Assembly: GCF_014649495.1 (NCBI RefSeq)
Contig: NZ_BMTD01000001.1
Location: 744,001 to 808,000, forward strand
DNA from: Streptomyces filipinensis
Lineage (GTDB): Bacteria; Actinomycetota; Actinomycetes; Streptomycetales; Streptomycetaceae
Reading direction: 5' to 3'
Length of the DNA: 64,000 nt
Every line of letters starts with the position of its first letter. Positions within the stretch are counted from its first letter, which is position 1. The position numbers were made by a program, and so were the translations under genes. Under the pieces are notes generated by a model. It saw only the letters and a list, made by a program, of their open reading frames with translations. It did not search any database and was not told the origin of the DNA. Positions 26,947-35,117 of the stretch are shown here, piece after piece.

Positions 26947-27726
26947 TCACCGCCCGATGAACTGGGGCCCCTGCGGCGGCAGCCGGAAGTCCGGATCCGC
27001 CGGTCCCACCGGCACGGGCACCGGCACAGACACGGACGCCGGCACGGGCTGGGGCTGCGGGTACCCGTACGCCGGCGGAGCGGACGTCGGCTGCGGATAG
27101 CCGTACGCGGGCGGCTGCTGCGGAACCGCGGACGTCGGCTGCTCCGGAGGCAGCGGCCGGGAAGCACCCGGCTCCTCCATCTCCGACTCGTCCACCGAGA
27201 TGCCGAAGTCCGTCGCGAGCCCCTTCAGCCCGTTCGAGTAGCCCTCGCCGAGGGCGCGGAACTTCCAGCCCTCACCGCGCCGGTACAGCTCACCGCAGAT
27301 CAGCGCCGTCTCCGCACCCGTCTCCGGCTTGATCTCGAACACGGCCAGCGGCTCGGCGTCCGCGACGGCGGCGTCGTACAGCAGGATGCACAGGGCCGGC
27401 ACCCGGTCGAAGGTGACCCCGTCCGCGGACGCGACCAGCACGATCCGGCCGACCTCCGGCTCGACGCCGGGCAGATCCGTCTGGATCGTGTCGGTCAGTC
27501 CCTCGGTGATGCGCTTCTTGCCCAGCCGCCAGACCTTCCCCGAAGGGTGCCGGGGCTGGTTGTAGAAGACGAAGTCCTCGTCGGAGCGCACCCGGCCGTC
27601 GGGGCCCAGCAGCAGAGCCGAGGCGTCCACGTCGGGGACCCCCTGCCCGGGTGTCCAGCGCAGCACGGCGCGGACCGTGCCGGCTTCCAGCGGGACGTTC
27701 GACCCCTTCAGCATCGCGTGCGTCAT
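26947..27726 (-). CDS. Divergent TerD-family protein with Pro/Tyr-rich tail
   Basis: A 259-residue protein. Residues 1-175 are a TerD domain retaining [11 protein letters not shown] but with the second acidic loop replaced ([11 protein letters not shown] instead of GEGEGDDE), so calcium binding may be altered or lost. Residues about 180-259 are low-complexity, with repeated AYGYPQP units and a Pro-Val run. The ATG at 27726 fits the family start (MLKGSNVPL). It is the only Ter gene on the minus strand and is divergent from the aldolase operon. Confidence 0.87.
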   Translation of the reverse strand: MTHAMLKGSNVPLEAGTVRAVLRWTPGQGVPDVDASALLLGPDGRVRSDEDFVFYNQPRHPSGKVWRLGKKRITEGLTDTIQTDLPGVEPEVGRIVLVASADGVTFDRVPALCILLYDAAVADAEPLAVFEIKPETGAETALICGELYRRGEGWKFRALGEGYSNGLKGLATDFGISVDESEMEEPGASRPLPPEQPTSAVPQQPPAYGYPQPTSAPPAYGYPQPQPVPASVSVPVPVPVGPADPDFRLPPQGPQFIGR

Positions 27727-27881
27727 GCGGTCATCCTGCCTTCTCGGTCCTGGCCACGACAATGCGGGGGGTGGCGTGCTGAGCGCCGCCGACACGGGCG
27801 GGTTACCGGAAATTCATGCCCGCAGGGAACCCCCGACATGGATCCCTACGTACTATTACCGGCCACCCTTTACCGACTACT

Positions 27882-27887
27882 TAGAAT
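27882..27887 (+). promoter_or_regulatory. Possible -10 element of the aldolase operon
   Basis: TAGAAT lies 25 bases before the ATG at 27913, in a stretch (27850-27890) that is unusually AT-rich for this DNA. No convincing -35 is seen, so this is tentative. Confidence 0.35.
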
Positions 27888-27912
27888 TGGCTCGCGCCCC
27901 CGAGGGAGTCAT

Positions 27913-29079
27913 ATGCGTCATTTCGGGCACCTCGCCCCCGAGGTGCGGCAACGCCTCTTCCACCGGGAGCCGTGCGCGTTCAGCGCCGACTCGCCGGCCC
28001 GGCTGCTCGCCGCCGCCCTCGGCGCCACCCTGTACAGCCCGGCCACCCGGCCGCGGCTCGCCGACGACATCGTCAAACAGGCCGGGAACGGCGTGGTCTC
28101 GATGGTGCTCTGCCTGGAGGACTCGATCGACGACGCGGACGTCGTGGCCGGCGAGGAGAACCTCGTCCGGCAGTTCGCCGACCTGGCCGCCCGGCCCGCG
28201 ACCGAGCCGCCGCTGCTCTTCATCCGGGTCCGCACCCCGGAGCAGATCCCCGATCTCGCCCGGCGCCTCGGCGCGTCCGTGCGGCTGCTGTCCGGATTCG
28301 TGCTGCCCAAGTTCACCGAGGAACGCGGCATCCCCTTCCTGGAAGCCCTGACGGCCGCCGAGGCCGGGACCGGACGCCGGCTGTTCGCGATGCCCGTCCT
28401 GGAGTCCCCTGAGCTGCTCTACCGGGAGTCCCGCGTGGACACCCTGGAGGGCATCTTCCGCGCGGTCGACAAGTACCGTGACCGGGTGCTGGCCCTGCGC
28501 CTCGGCGTGACCGACTTCTGCTCCTCCTACGGCCTGCGCCGCGCCCCGGACATGACCGCCTACGACGTCCAGGTCGTCGCCTCCGTGATCTCCGACGTCG
28601 TGAACATGCTCGGCCGGGCCGACGGCACCGGATTCACCGTGACCGGGCCCGTGTGGGAGTACTTCCGGGTCTCCGAGCGCATGTTCAAGCCGCAGCTGAG
28701 GCAGAGCCCCTTCCTTGAGGTGCAGGCCGTCGAGCTGCGCGAGAGGCTGATCGAACACGCCATGGACGGACTGCTGCGGGAGATCTCCCTCGACCAGGCC
28801 AACGGCCTGCTCGGAAAGACCTGCATCCACCCCTCCCATGTGCTGCCCGTCCACGCGCTGTCCGTGGTCAGCCACGAGGAGTACAGCGACGCCCAGGACA
28901 TCCTGCGGCCGGAACGCGGCGGTGGGGGTGTACTCCGCTCGGCCTACACGAACAAGATGAACGAGGTGAAGCCGCACCGCGCCTGGGCCGAGCGGACCCT
29001 GCTGCGCGCCGAGGCCTTCGGCGTGGCCCACGAGGACGTCGGCTTCGTCGAGCTGCTCGCCGCCGGGATACCCGGCTGA
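27913..29079 (+). CDS. HpcH/HpaI aldolase/citrate lyase (CitE-like) family protein, Ter-linked
   Basis: A 388-residue TIM-barrel-type enzyme. LCLEDSI (66-72) is the CitE-like acidic motif, with FIRVRTPEQ and the Glu in FAMPVLESPEL further on, which together would bind Mg2+ and a short-chain carboxylate. GGGAG precedes the ATG at 27913. It is the first gene of a three-gene run with the phosphoribosyltransferase and HAD genes. CitE-like proteins in Ter clusters are predicted to help build a nucleoside-like metabolite; the true substrate is unknown. Confidence 0.88.
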   Translation: MRHFGHLAPEVRQRLFHREPCAFSADSPARLLAAALGATLYSPATRPRLADDIVKQAGNGVVSMVLCLEDSIDDADVVAGEENLVRQFADLAARPATEPPLLFIRVRTPEQIPDLARRLGASVRLLSGFVLPKFTEERGIPFLEALTAAEAGTGRRLFAMPVLESPELLYRESRVDTLEGIFRAVDKYRDRVLALRLGVTDFCSSYGLRRAPDMTAYDVQVVASVISDVVNMLGRADGTGFTVTGPVWEYFRVSERMFKPQLRQSPFLEVQAVELRERLIEHAMDGLLREISLDQANGLLGKTCIHPSHVLPVHALSVVSHEEYSDAQDILRPERGGGGVLRSAYTNKMNEVKPHRAWAERTLLRAEAFGVAHEDVGFVELLAAGIPG

Positions 29080-29114
29080 CCAGGTTGATCTCTTCCATAT
29101 CGTCCAAGGAACGC

Positions 29115-31598
29115 ATGAAGAACGCAGTGAACGACGGGGTGTGGTCCGGCCGCTGGGTCGCCGAGCGGCTCGGGGTCGAACTCGTGGGGGACGACGGGCT
29201 CCCGGCCCTGCTCGGCCTCGCCCTGCGGCGCAATCCCAAGCGGGCCCACCTGCTGGTGTCCAACGTGCTCGGCAAGCACGTCCCGCAGTCGCCGACGGTG
29301 GTGTACGACTACGGCCACCGCCTGGGCCGGCGGGTCTCGGCGCTGCTCGGCGAGGCGGAGGCCGGTGAGGCCGTCGTCCTCGGGTACGCGGAGACCGCCA
29401 CCGGGCTGGGCCACGCGGTGGCGGACGGTCTGGGTACGGCGCCGTATCTGCACTCGACGCGTCGGCCGGTTCCCGGGGTCGCCCGCGCGGGCGGCTTCGA
29501 GGAGTCGCATTCCCACGCCACGTCGCATCTGCTGCTGCCGGAGGATCCTTCGCTGCTGGCCGGGGACGGTCCGCTGGTCCTGGTCGACGACGAGTTCTCG
29601 ACCGGGAACACCGTACTGAACACCATCCGTGACCTGCACGAACGGTATCCGCGCCGGCGGTATGTGGTGGTTGCGCTGGTCGACATGCGGTCGGCCGAGG
29701 ACGTCGAGCGGATGGAACGGTTCGCCGGGGAGATCGGGGCGCGGATCGAGCTGATCGCCGCCGCGTCGGGGACCGTGCTGCTGCCGCCGGGTGTGCTGGA
29801 CAAGGGGCAGGAGCTGGTGGCTCGCCATGAGCCCGCCGGGTGCGGGCCCGATGCGGTGGCCCGCCCCCGCGCGGCGGTAGCCGCACATCGGACAGCGCCC
29901 CGCGCCCCTTACGCGCGTCGCCTCGACCTGCACTGGCCGGCCGGCCTTCTCGACGGTGGTCGTCACGGCTTCACCCCCGCCCACCGCACCCGCCTCGAAG
30001 CCGCGCTGCCCACCATGGCCGCCCGAATACGCGACGCCCTGCCGCCCGGCGCCCGCCGTGTCCTCGTCCTCGGCTTCGAAGAGCTGATGTACGCCCCGCT
30101 GCGCCTCGCCCGTGAGCTGGAGCGGGCCACCGACGCCGAGGTGCGCTTCTCCACCACCACCCGCTCGCCCGTCCTCGCGCTGGACGACCCCGGCTACGCG
30201 ATCCGCACCCGGCTCGTCTTCCCCGCCCACGACGACCCGGCCGACGGCCCCGGCGAGCGCTATGCCTACAACGTCGCCGGCGGCGGCTTCGACGCCGTCG
30301 TCGCCGTGGTCGACTCGGCCGCCGACACCCCCGCCCTGCATGCGCCCGACGGTCTGCTCGCGCAGCTCGCCGCGCACGTCCCGCACGTCCTGCTCGCGGT
30401 CGTGCCCTCGTACGTCCCGCACGCTCCCGAAAGGCCGGCCATGCTGCCCGAGCCCCTCCGCGGCCCCGCATTCTCGTCGTACGCGCCCGAGGAGGTCGGC
30501 TGGCTGCTGCAGGACCTCTCCGACGTCACCCTGGAGGCGCCGACCGAGGAGCGCGAGGAGGCCATCCAGAGCGGCGGCGCGCACTACGCCGAGTCACTGC
30601 CCGTGGAGTACCAGCCCAGCGAGCACTACCAGAAGCTCTTCCACAGCGCCCTCGACGCCTCCGCGGCCCGCCTCGCGCAGGCCGTCGGAGTGGTGACGGA
30701 GACGGTGATCACCGAGCGTTCCCCCCGCCCGGTGCTGGTGTCCCTGGCCCGCGCGGGCACCCCGGTCGGCATCCTCATGCGCCGCTGGGCCCGGTTCCGG
30801 CACGGCCTGGACCTCCCGCACTACGCCGTCTCCATCGTGCGCGGCCGGGGCATCGACGCCAACGCGCTGCGCTGGCTGGCCGCCCGTCACGACCCCCGGG
30901 ACGTCGTGTTCGTCGACGGCTGGACCGGCAAGGGCGCCATCACCCGCGAACTCGCCCGCGCCGTCGAGGAGTTCGAGGCCAAGGAGGGCATCACCGGCTT
31001 CGACCCGGAGATCGCCGTACTCGCCGACCCGGGCTCCTGCGTGCGCACCTACGGCACCCGCGAGGACTTCCTCATCCCCTCCGCCTGCCTCAACTCCACC
31101 GTCTCCGGCCTGATCTCGCGTACGGTCCTGCGCGCCGACCTGGTCGGCCCGGACGACTTCCACGGCGCGAAGTTCTACCGCGACCTCGCCGGCGCCGACG
31201 TCTCGGTGGCCTTCCTCGACGCCGTCTCCGCCCGCTTCCCGGAGGTCGCCGACACCGTCGGCACCGCCGTCAAGGAGCTGCTCGCCGAGGACCGCACCCC
31301 GACCTGGGCCGGCTGGCGGGCCGTGGAGCGGATCAGCGAGGCGTACGGCATCCACGACGTGAACCTCGTCAAGCCTGGCGTCGGTGAGACCACCCGGGTG
31401 CTGCTGCGCCGGGTGCCGTGGAAGATCCTCGCCCGCGCCGGGGCCGGGGCCGACCTCGACCACGTCCGCCTGCTCGCCGGGCAGAGAGGCGTACCCGTCG
31501 AGGAGGTCGGCGAGCTGCCGTACACCTGCGTCGGGCTGATCCACCCCCAGTACACGCGGGGCGCCACGGGTGCCGACGGCAGGGCGGTGAACGTCTGA
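29115..31598 (+). CDS. Multidomain phosphoribosyltransferase (PRTase_2-TRSP-PRTase_1-PELOTA-like), Ter-linked
   Basis: An 827-residue fusion. The first PRTase domain has the PRPP loop LVDDEFSTGNT (156-166). A TRSP domain follows, carrying the literal motif TTTRSPV (TRSP at 349-352). A second PRTase-like domain holds SLARAGTPVG (543-552) and VFVDGWTGKG (598-607). The last 60 residues (NLVKPGVGETTRVLL to ELPYTCVGLI) look like the PELOTA-type RNA-binding module. In many genomes these parts are separate proteins. ATG at 29115 has AAGGA upstream; a TTG at 29085 is less likely. Predicted to make a ribosylated metabolite from PRPP. Confidence 0.85.
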   Translation: MKNAVNDGVWSGRWVAERLGVELVGDDGLPALLGLALRRNPKRAHLLVSNVLGKHVPQSPTVVYDYGHRLGRRVSALLGEAEAGEAVVLGYAETATGLGHAVADGLGTAPYLHSTRRPVPGVARAGGFEESHSHATSHLLLPEDPSLLAGDGPLVLVDDEFSTGNTVLNTIRDLHERYPRRRYVVVALVDMRSAEDVERMERFAGEIGARIELIAAASGTVLLPPGVLDKGQELVARHEPAGCGPDAVARPRAAVAAHRTAPRAPYARRLDLHWPAGLLDGGRHGFTPAHRTRLEAALPTMAARIRDALPPGARRVLVLGFEELMYAPLRLARELERATDAEVRFSTTTRSPVLALDDPGYAIRTRLVFPAHDDPADGPGERYAYNVAGGGFDAVVAVVDSAADTPALHAPDGLLAQLAAHVPHVLLAVVPSYVPHAPERPAMLPEPLRGPAFSSYAPEEVGWLLQDLSDVTLEAPTEEREEAIQSGGAHYAESLPVEYQPSEHYQKLFHSALDASAARLAQAVGVVTETVITERSPRPVLVSLARAGTPVGILMRRWARFRHGLDLPHYAVSIVRGRGIDANALRWLAARHDPRDVVFVDGWTGKGAITRELARAVEEFEAKEGITGFDPEIAVLADPGSCVRTYGTREDFLIPSACLNSTVSGLISRTVLRADLVGPDDFHGAKFYRDLAGADVSVAFLDAVSARFPEVADTVGTAVKELLAEDRTPTWAGWRAVERISEAYGIHDVNLVKPGVGETTRVLLRRVPWKILARAGAGADLDHVRLLAGQRGVPVEEVGELPYTCVGLIHPQYTRGATGADGRAVNV

Positions 31599-32416
31599 TG
31601 CCGGTGCTGGTGGCGAGCGACCTCGACCGTACGCTGATCTACTCCTCGGCGGCCCTCGCGCTGACCATGCCGGACGCGCGGGCGCCCCGGCTGCTCTGCG
31701 TGGAGGTCCACGAGAGCAGGCCGCTGTCGTACCTGACCGAGACGGCGGCCCAGCTGCTGGCCGACCTCGGGGACACGGCCGTGTTCGTGCCGACCACGAC
31801 CCGGACCCGCAAGCAGTACCAGCGGATCAACCTGCCCGGCCCGCCCCCGAAGTTCGCCATCTGCGCCAACGGCGGCCATCTGCTGGTCGACGGGGTGACG
31901 GACGCCGGCTGGCACGCGGGCGTGCAGGCGCGTCTCGCCGACGAGTGCGCACCGCTGGCGGAGATCACCGAGCACCTGCTGCGGGCGGCCGACCCCGTCT
32001 GGGTGCGCAAGCACCGGGTCGCCGAGGAGCTGTTCGCCTATCTCGTCGTCGAGCGCGAGCTGCTGCCCGAGGAGTGGGTGAAGGAGCTGGCGGTGTGGGC
32101 CGAGGAACGTGGCTGGACGGTCTCGCTCCAGGGCCGCAAGATCTACGCCGTCCCCAAGCCGCTCACCAAGAGCGCGGCGGTACGGGAGGTCGCCCGGCGC
32201 ACCGGCGCGGACCTGACGCTGGCGGCCGGGGACTCCCTGCTGGACGCCGACCTCCTGCTGGCCGCCGACCGGGGCTGGCGCCCGGGCCACGGCGAACTGG
32301 CCGACACGGGCTGGACGGCCCCGGAGATCAGCGCGCTGCCGGAGCGGGGGGTGCTGGCGGGCGAGCGGATCCTGAGGGAGTTCCTGAGAACGACCCGCGC
32401 GGCGGCACCCCGCTAG
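31598..32416 (+). CDS. HAD superfamily phosphatase, Ter-linked
   Basis: A 272-residue hydrolase. Motif I is SDLDRT with nucleophile D8 and D10, and the late motif is GDSLLDADLL (211-220); a Lys in PLTKSAAV (K191) is the probable motif III. The cap is of the Cof/sucrose-phosphatase C2 type. Its ATG overlaps the PRTase stop (TGATG), so the two are translationally coupled. It may dephosphorylate the PRTase product; this is inferred from context. Confidence 0.9.
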   Translation: MPVLVASDLDRTLIYSSAALALTMPDARAPRLLCVEVHESRPLSYLTETAAQLLADLGDTAVFVPTTTRTRKQYQRINLPGPPPKFAICANGGHLLVDGVTDAGWHAGVQARLADECAPLAEITEHLLRAADPVWVRKHRVAEELFAYLVVERELLPEEWVKELAVWAEERGWTVSLQGRKIYAVPKPLTKSAAVREVARRTGADLTLAAGDSLLDADLLLAADRGWRPGHGELADTGWTAPEISALPERGVLAGERILREFLRTTRAAAPR

Positions 32417-32430
32417 GGACGCGGGAACCG

Positions 32431-32455
32431 CGCGGGCAACCGCGAAGCGCCCGCG
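32431..32455 (+). terminator. Possible terminator after the HAD gene
   Basis: CGCGGGC (32431-32437) pairs with GCCCGCG (32449-32455) around an 11-base loop, between the convergent HAD and FmdB genes. The stem is short. Confidence 0.4.
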
Positions 32456-32476
32456 GCGGACGACGCGCCCGTCCGC

Positions 32477-32683
32477 CTAGCCGCAGCAGCCCCCACCGCA
32501 GCAGCCGCCCCCGCCCCCCGCGGGGGCCTGCGCGGACCTGCCGCCCACGGCGACGGCCGACAGCAGCTTCACCGTGTCGTCGTGCCCGGCGGGGCACGAC
32601 GCGGGGGCACTGGATTCCGCCATGGGGCGGCTCATTTCGAACGTGTCGCCGCAAATACGGCAACGGTACTCGTAGCGTGGCAT
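32477..32683 (-). CDS. FmdB family zinc-ribbon protein
   Basis: A 68-residue protein. MPRYEYRCRICGDTFE is the FmdB opening with a CxxC knuckle; the second pair is less regular (SCPAGH). The last 13 residues are a Gly/Cys-rich tail containing CCGGGCCG, perhaps an extra metal site. ATG at 32683. FmdB proteins are named after a putative regulator, but their function is not settled. Confidence 0.85.
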   Translation of the reverse strand: MPRYEYRCRICGDTFEMSRPMAESSAPASCPAGHDDTVKLLSAVAVGGRSAQAPAGGGGGCCGGGCCG

Positions 32684-32716
32684 GGGGCCAGGGTAGCTGC
32701 AGGGGCCCGGGGGCCG

Positions 32717-32749
32717 GTTTCTCAATGTTGCATGAGTGTTGCGAGAAAC
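32717..32749 (+). promoter_or_regulatory. Inverted repeat upstream of the PBP gene
   Basis: GTTTCTC (32717-32723) and GAGAAAC (32743-32749) flank 19 bases that include two GTTGC repeats. The following bases to 32800 are AT-rich for this genome. It is a candidate operator or promoter region of the PBP gene, about 110 bases upstream of its start. Confidence 0.35.
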
Positions 32750-32859
32750 TCCGCCCCTTGAGCAGGGGATTCGAAAACTTCGTTGATAACTTGTGAATGC
32801 CGCTGCGAGGGTGCCCAGCTCACCGCGCGAGCAAGAACGAGTGCGGAGGGGAGACGCAG

Positions 32860-35067
32860 GTGACCGATGCGTCGCAGGGGGACGGCGCTCCCGAGGCGGG
32901 AGACCGTGGTGACGAGCCGCTCGACGCGGACCTGACCCTGCATCTGAGGGTGGGCGAGCTCAGGGCGGACGAGACCATGCAGCTGCGGGTGCCCGCGCCG
33001 CCGGAGCCACCCGCCGCCGAGGGCCGGGCCCAGCGCCGGCGCAGTGCGCGCCCCTCCGCGCGGGAACGCGCCGCGGCCGTGACCGGCCGGCTGCTCGGGC
33101 CACTGGCCCCGTACGCCCGCCGGTTCGCCCGCCGTGCGCGCCGTCTGAAGCCCTGCTATCCGCGCCCCGGCCGGGTGGGCTGGCGTCGCTGGATACCGTC
33201 CTGGCGCCAGTGGCTCGGCGCCACGGTGGGGTCGGTCGGTCTGCTGAGCCTCTTCCTGGTCGCCGCCTACGCGCTCACCGACATACCGAGCAACCTGAAC
33301 ACGTACGCCACCCAGCAGGACAACGTCTACTTCTGGTCGGACGGCACGCCGATGGCCCGCACGGGCTGGGTGCAGCGGCAGGCGATGCCGCTGAAGGACA
33401 TACCCGAGGACGTCCGCTGGGCGGTGCTGGCGGCGGAGAACGAGAGCTTCTACTCGGACCCGGGCATATCCGTCAAAGGCCTCTCACGGGCGCTGTACCG
33501 CACCGTGGGCAAGGGGGACACCGAGGGCGGCTCCACCATCACCCAGCAGTACGTCAAGAACGTCTATCTCAACCAGAACCAGACGGTCAGCCGCAAGTTC
33601 ACCGAGGCGATGATCGCCCTCAAGCTCGACAACAAGATGAGCAAGGACCAGATCCTGGAGGGCTACCTCAACACCAGCTGGTTCGGCCGCGGCAGCTACG
33701 GCATCCAGCGCGCCGCCCAGGCCTACTACGGCAAGGACGTCAGCAGGCTCAACGCCTCCGAGGCGGCCATGCTCGCCGGACTCCTCAAGGGCGCAGGACT
33801 GTACGACCCGACGCTCGGCAAGGCCAACCACAAGCGGGCCGTGGAACGCTGGAAGTGGATCCTGGACCGGATGGTCAAGATCCACCGGCTGTCACCGCAG
33901 GAGCGTGCCCGGTACCGGACCTTCCCCGAACCGCTGAAGAGCAACCCGCTGTACAACACCGGCGCGCAGAGCGACTACCTGGTGGAGCTGGCGTCGCAGT
34001 ACGCCAAGAAGGCCGGGCATCTGACCGACAAGCAGTTCGACCTCGGTGGCTACCAGATCTACACGACCTTCGACCGCAAGCGGGAGCAGGCCCTGACCGA
34101 CGCCGTCACCAAGGCCCGCAAGCAGGCGAAGCGGACCAACCCGGACGCGGCGAAGGACGGACACTACGGCGCCGCCTCGGTGGCCACCGACGGCCGGATC
34201 CTCGCGGTCTACGGCGGCCCCGACCACCGTACGCAGGGCTACAACGAGTCCAACGCGGCCACCGTCCAGGCGGGCACCGCGTTCCTGCCGTTCGTCTACG
34301 CCGCCGGGCTCGAACACGGCGCCCACAGGACACGCAGCGGGCCGGCCACCCCCGTCACCCCGGACACCGTCTACGACGGCGACGACGACATCCCCGTCAC
34401 GACCCCCGAGGGCCCGTACTGGGACCGCAGCGGCAAGAAGGTCACCTCCCGCAACGACGGCGGGAAGTCCTACGGCCAGATCACCCTGCGCCAGGCGCTC
34501 GCCCAGTCGGTCAACACGCCCTTCATGCAGCTCGGCATGGACACCGGCCTGGAGAACGTGCGCCAGACCGCCGAGGCGTCCGGGCTGCTGTCCGACAGCA
34601 TCGGCCCCCAGGTGCCCGCCCTGTCGCTCGGCAACTCCACGCCCAGCGCCATCCGCATGGCGAGCGGATACGCCACGTTCGCCGCCGACGGCACGCACAC
34701 CGAGCCGTACTCGGTGCGCCGGATCACCCGCAACGGCGCCCCGGTCGCCCTCAACACCCCGCGCCCCCGGCGTGCGGTCGGCGCCCAGGTGGCCCGGGAG
34801 GTCGAGGAGGCGCTCGCCGACTCCTTCCGGGCCGCCCACCCGGCCACGGCCGCGGGCGGGCCGGGGACGGCCGGGAAAGCCGGTACCGCCGACAAGGACA
34901 CCGCCGCCTGGTACGCCGGCACGGCCGACTCCGTGTCGACGGCGGTCGTCGTCTACCGCATGGACCTGGCGAAGTCCCTGCAGCCGCTGCCCCTGAAGGG
35001 CCTGGCGGGCACACCGGCGGACGACGTCCCGTACGCCCTCTGGTCGGCCGCCATGGGTCTCGGCTGA
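32860..35067 (+). CDS. Class A penicillin-binding protein with degenerate transpeptidase site
   Basis: A 735-residue bifunctional-type protein: basic N-terminal cytosolic part, membrane segment at about 117-139, GT51 glycosyltransferase (catalytic E193 in ENESFYSDPG, GGSTITQQ at 223-230, RKFTE at 245-249, ILEGYLN at 265-271), then a transpeptidase fold. There the expected SxxK is GTAFLPF (472-478), so Ser is Thr473 and Lys is Leu476; SVN is kept (550-552), and KTG is KAG (673-675). It probably polymerises glycan strands without cross-linking. GTG at 32860 follows GGAGGGGAG. Confidence 0.88.
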   Translation: MTDASQGDGAPEAGDRGDEPLDADLTLHLRVGELRADETMQLRVPAPPEPPAAEGRAQRRRSARPSARERAAAVTGRLLGPLAPYARRFARRARRLKPCYPRPGRVGWRRWIPSWRQWLGATVGSVGLLSLFLVAAYALTDIPSNLNTYATQQDNVYFWSDGTPMARTGWVQRQAMPLKDIPEDVRWAVLAAENESFYSDPGISVKGLSRALYRTVGKGDTEGGSTITQQYVKNVYLNQNQTVSRKFTEAMIALKLDNKMSKDQILEGYLNTSWFGRGSYGIQRAAQAYYGKDVSRLNASEAAMLAGLLKGAGLYDPTLGKANHKRAVERWKWILDRMVKIHRLSPQERARYRTFPEPLKSNPLYNTGAQSDYLVELASQYAKKAGHLTDKQFDLGGYQIYTTFDRKREQALTDAVTKARKQAKRTNPDAAKDGHYGAASVATDGRILAVYGGPDHRTQGYNESNAATVQAGTAFLPFVYAAGLEHGAHRTRSGPATPVTPDTVYDGDDDIPVTTPEGPYWDRSGKKVTSRNDGGKSYGQITLRQALAQSVNTPFMQLGMDTGLENVRQTAEASGLLSDSIGPQVPALSLGNSTPSAIRMASGYATFAADGTHTEPYSVRRITRNGAPVALNTPRPRRAVGAQVAREVEEALADSFRAAHPATAAGGPGTAGKAGTADKDTAAWYAGTADSVSTAVVVYRMDLAKSLQPLPLKGLAGTPADDVPYALWSAAMGLG

Positions 35068-35117
35068 CTCCGGACCCGACAGACCCCCACCCGCCCCTTT
35101 CGGAGATTGAGCCGCGC

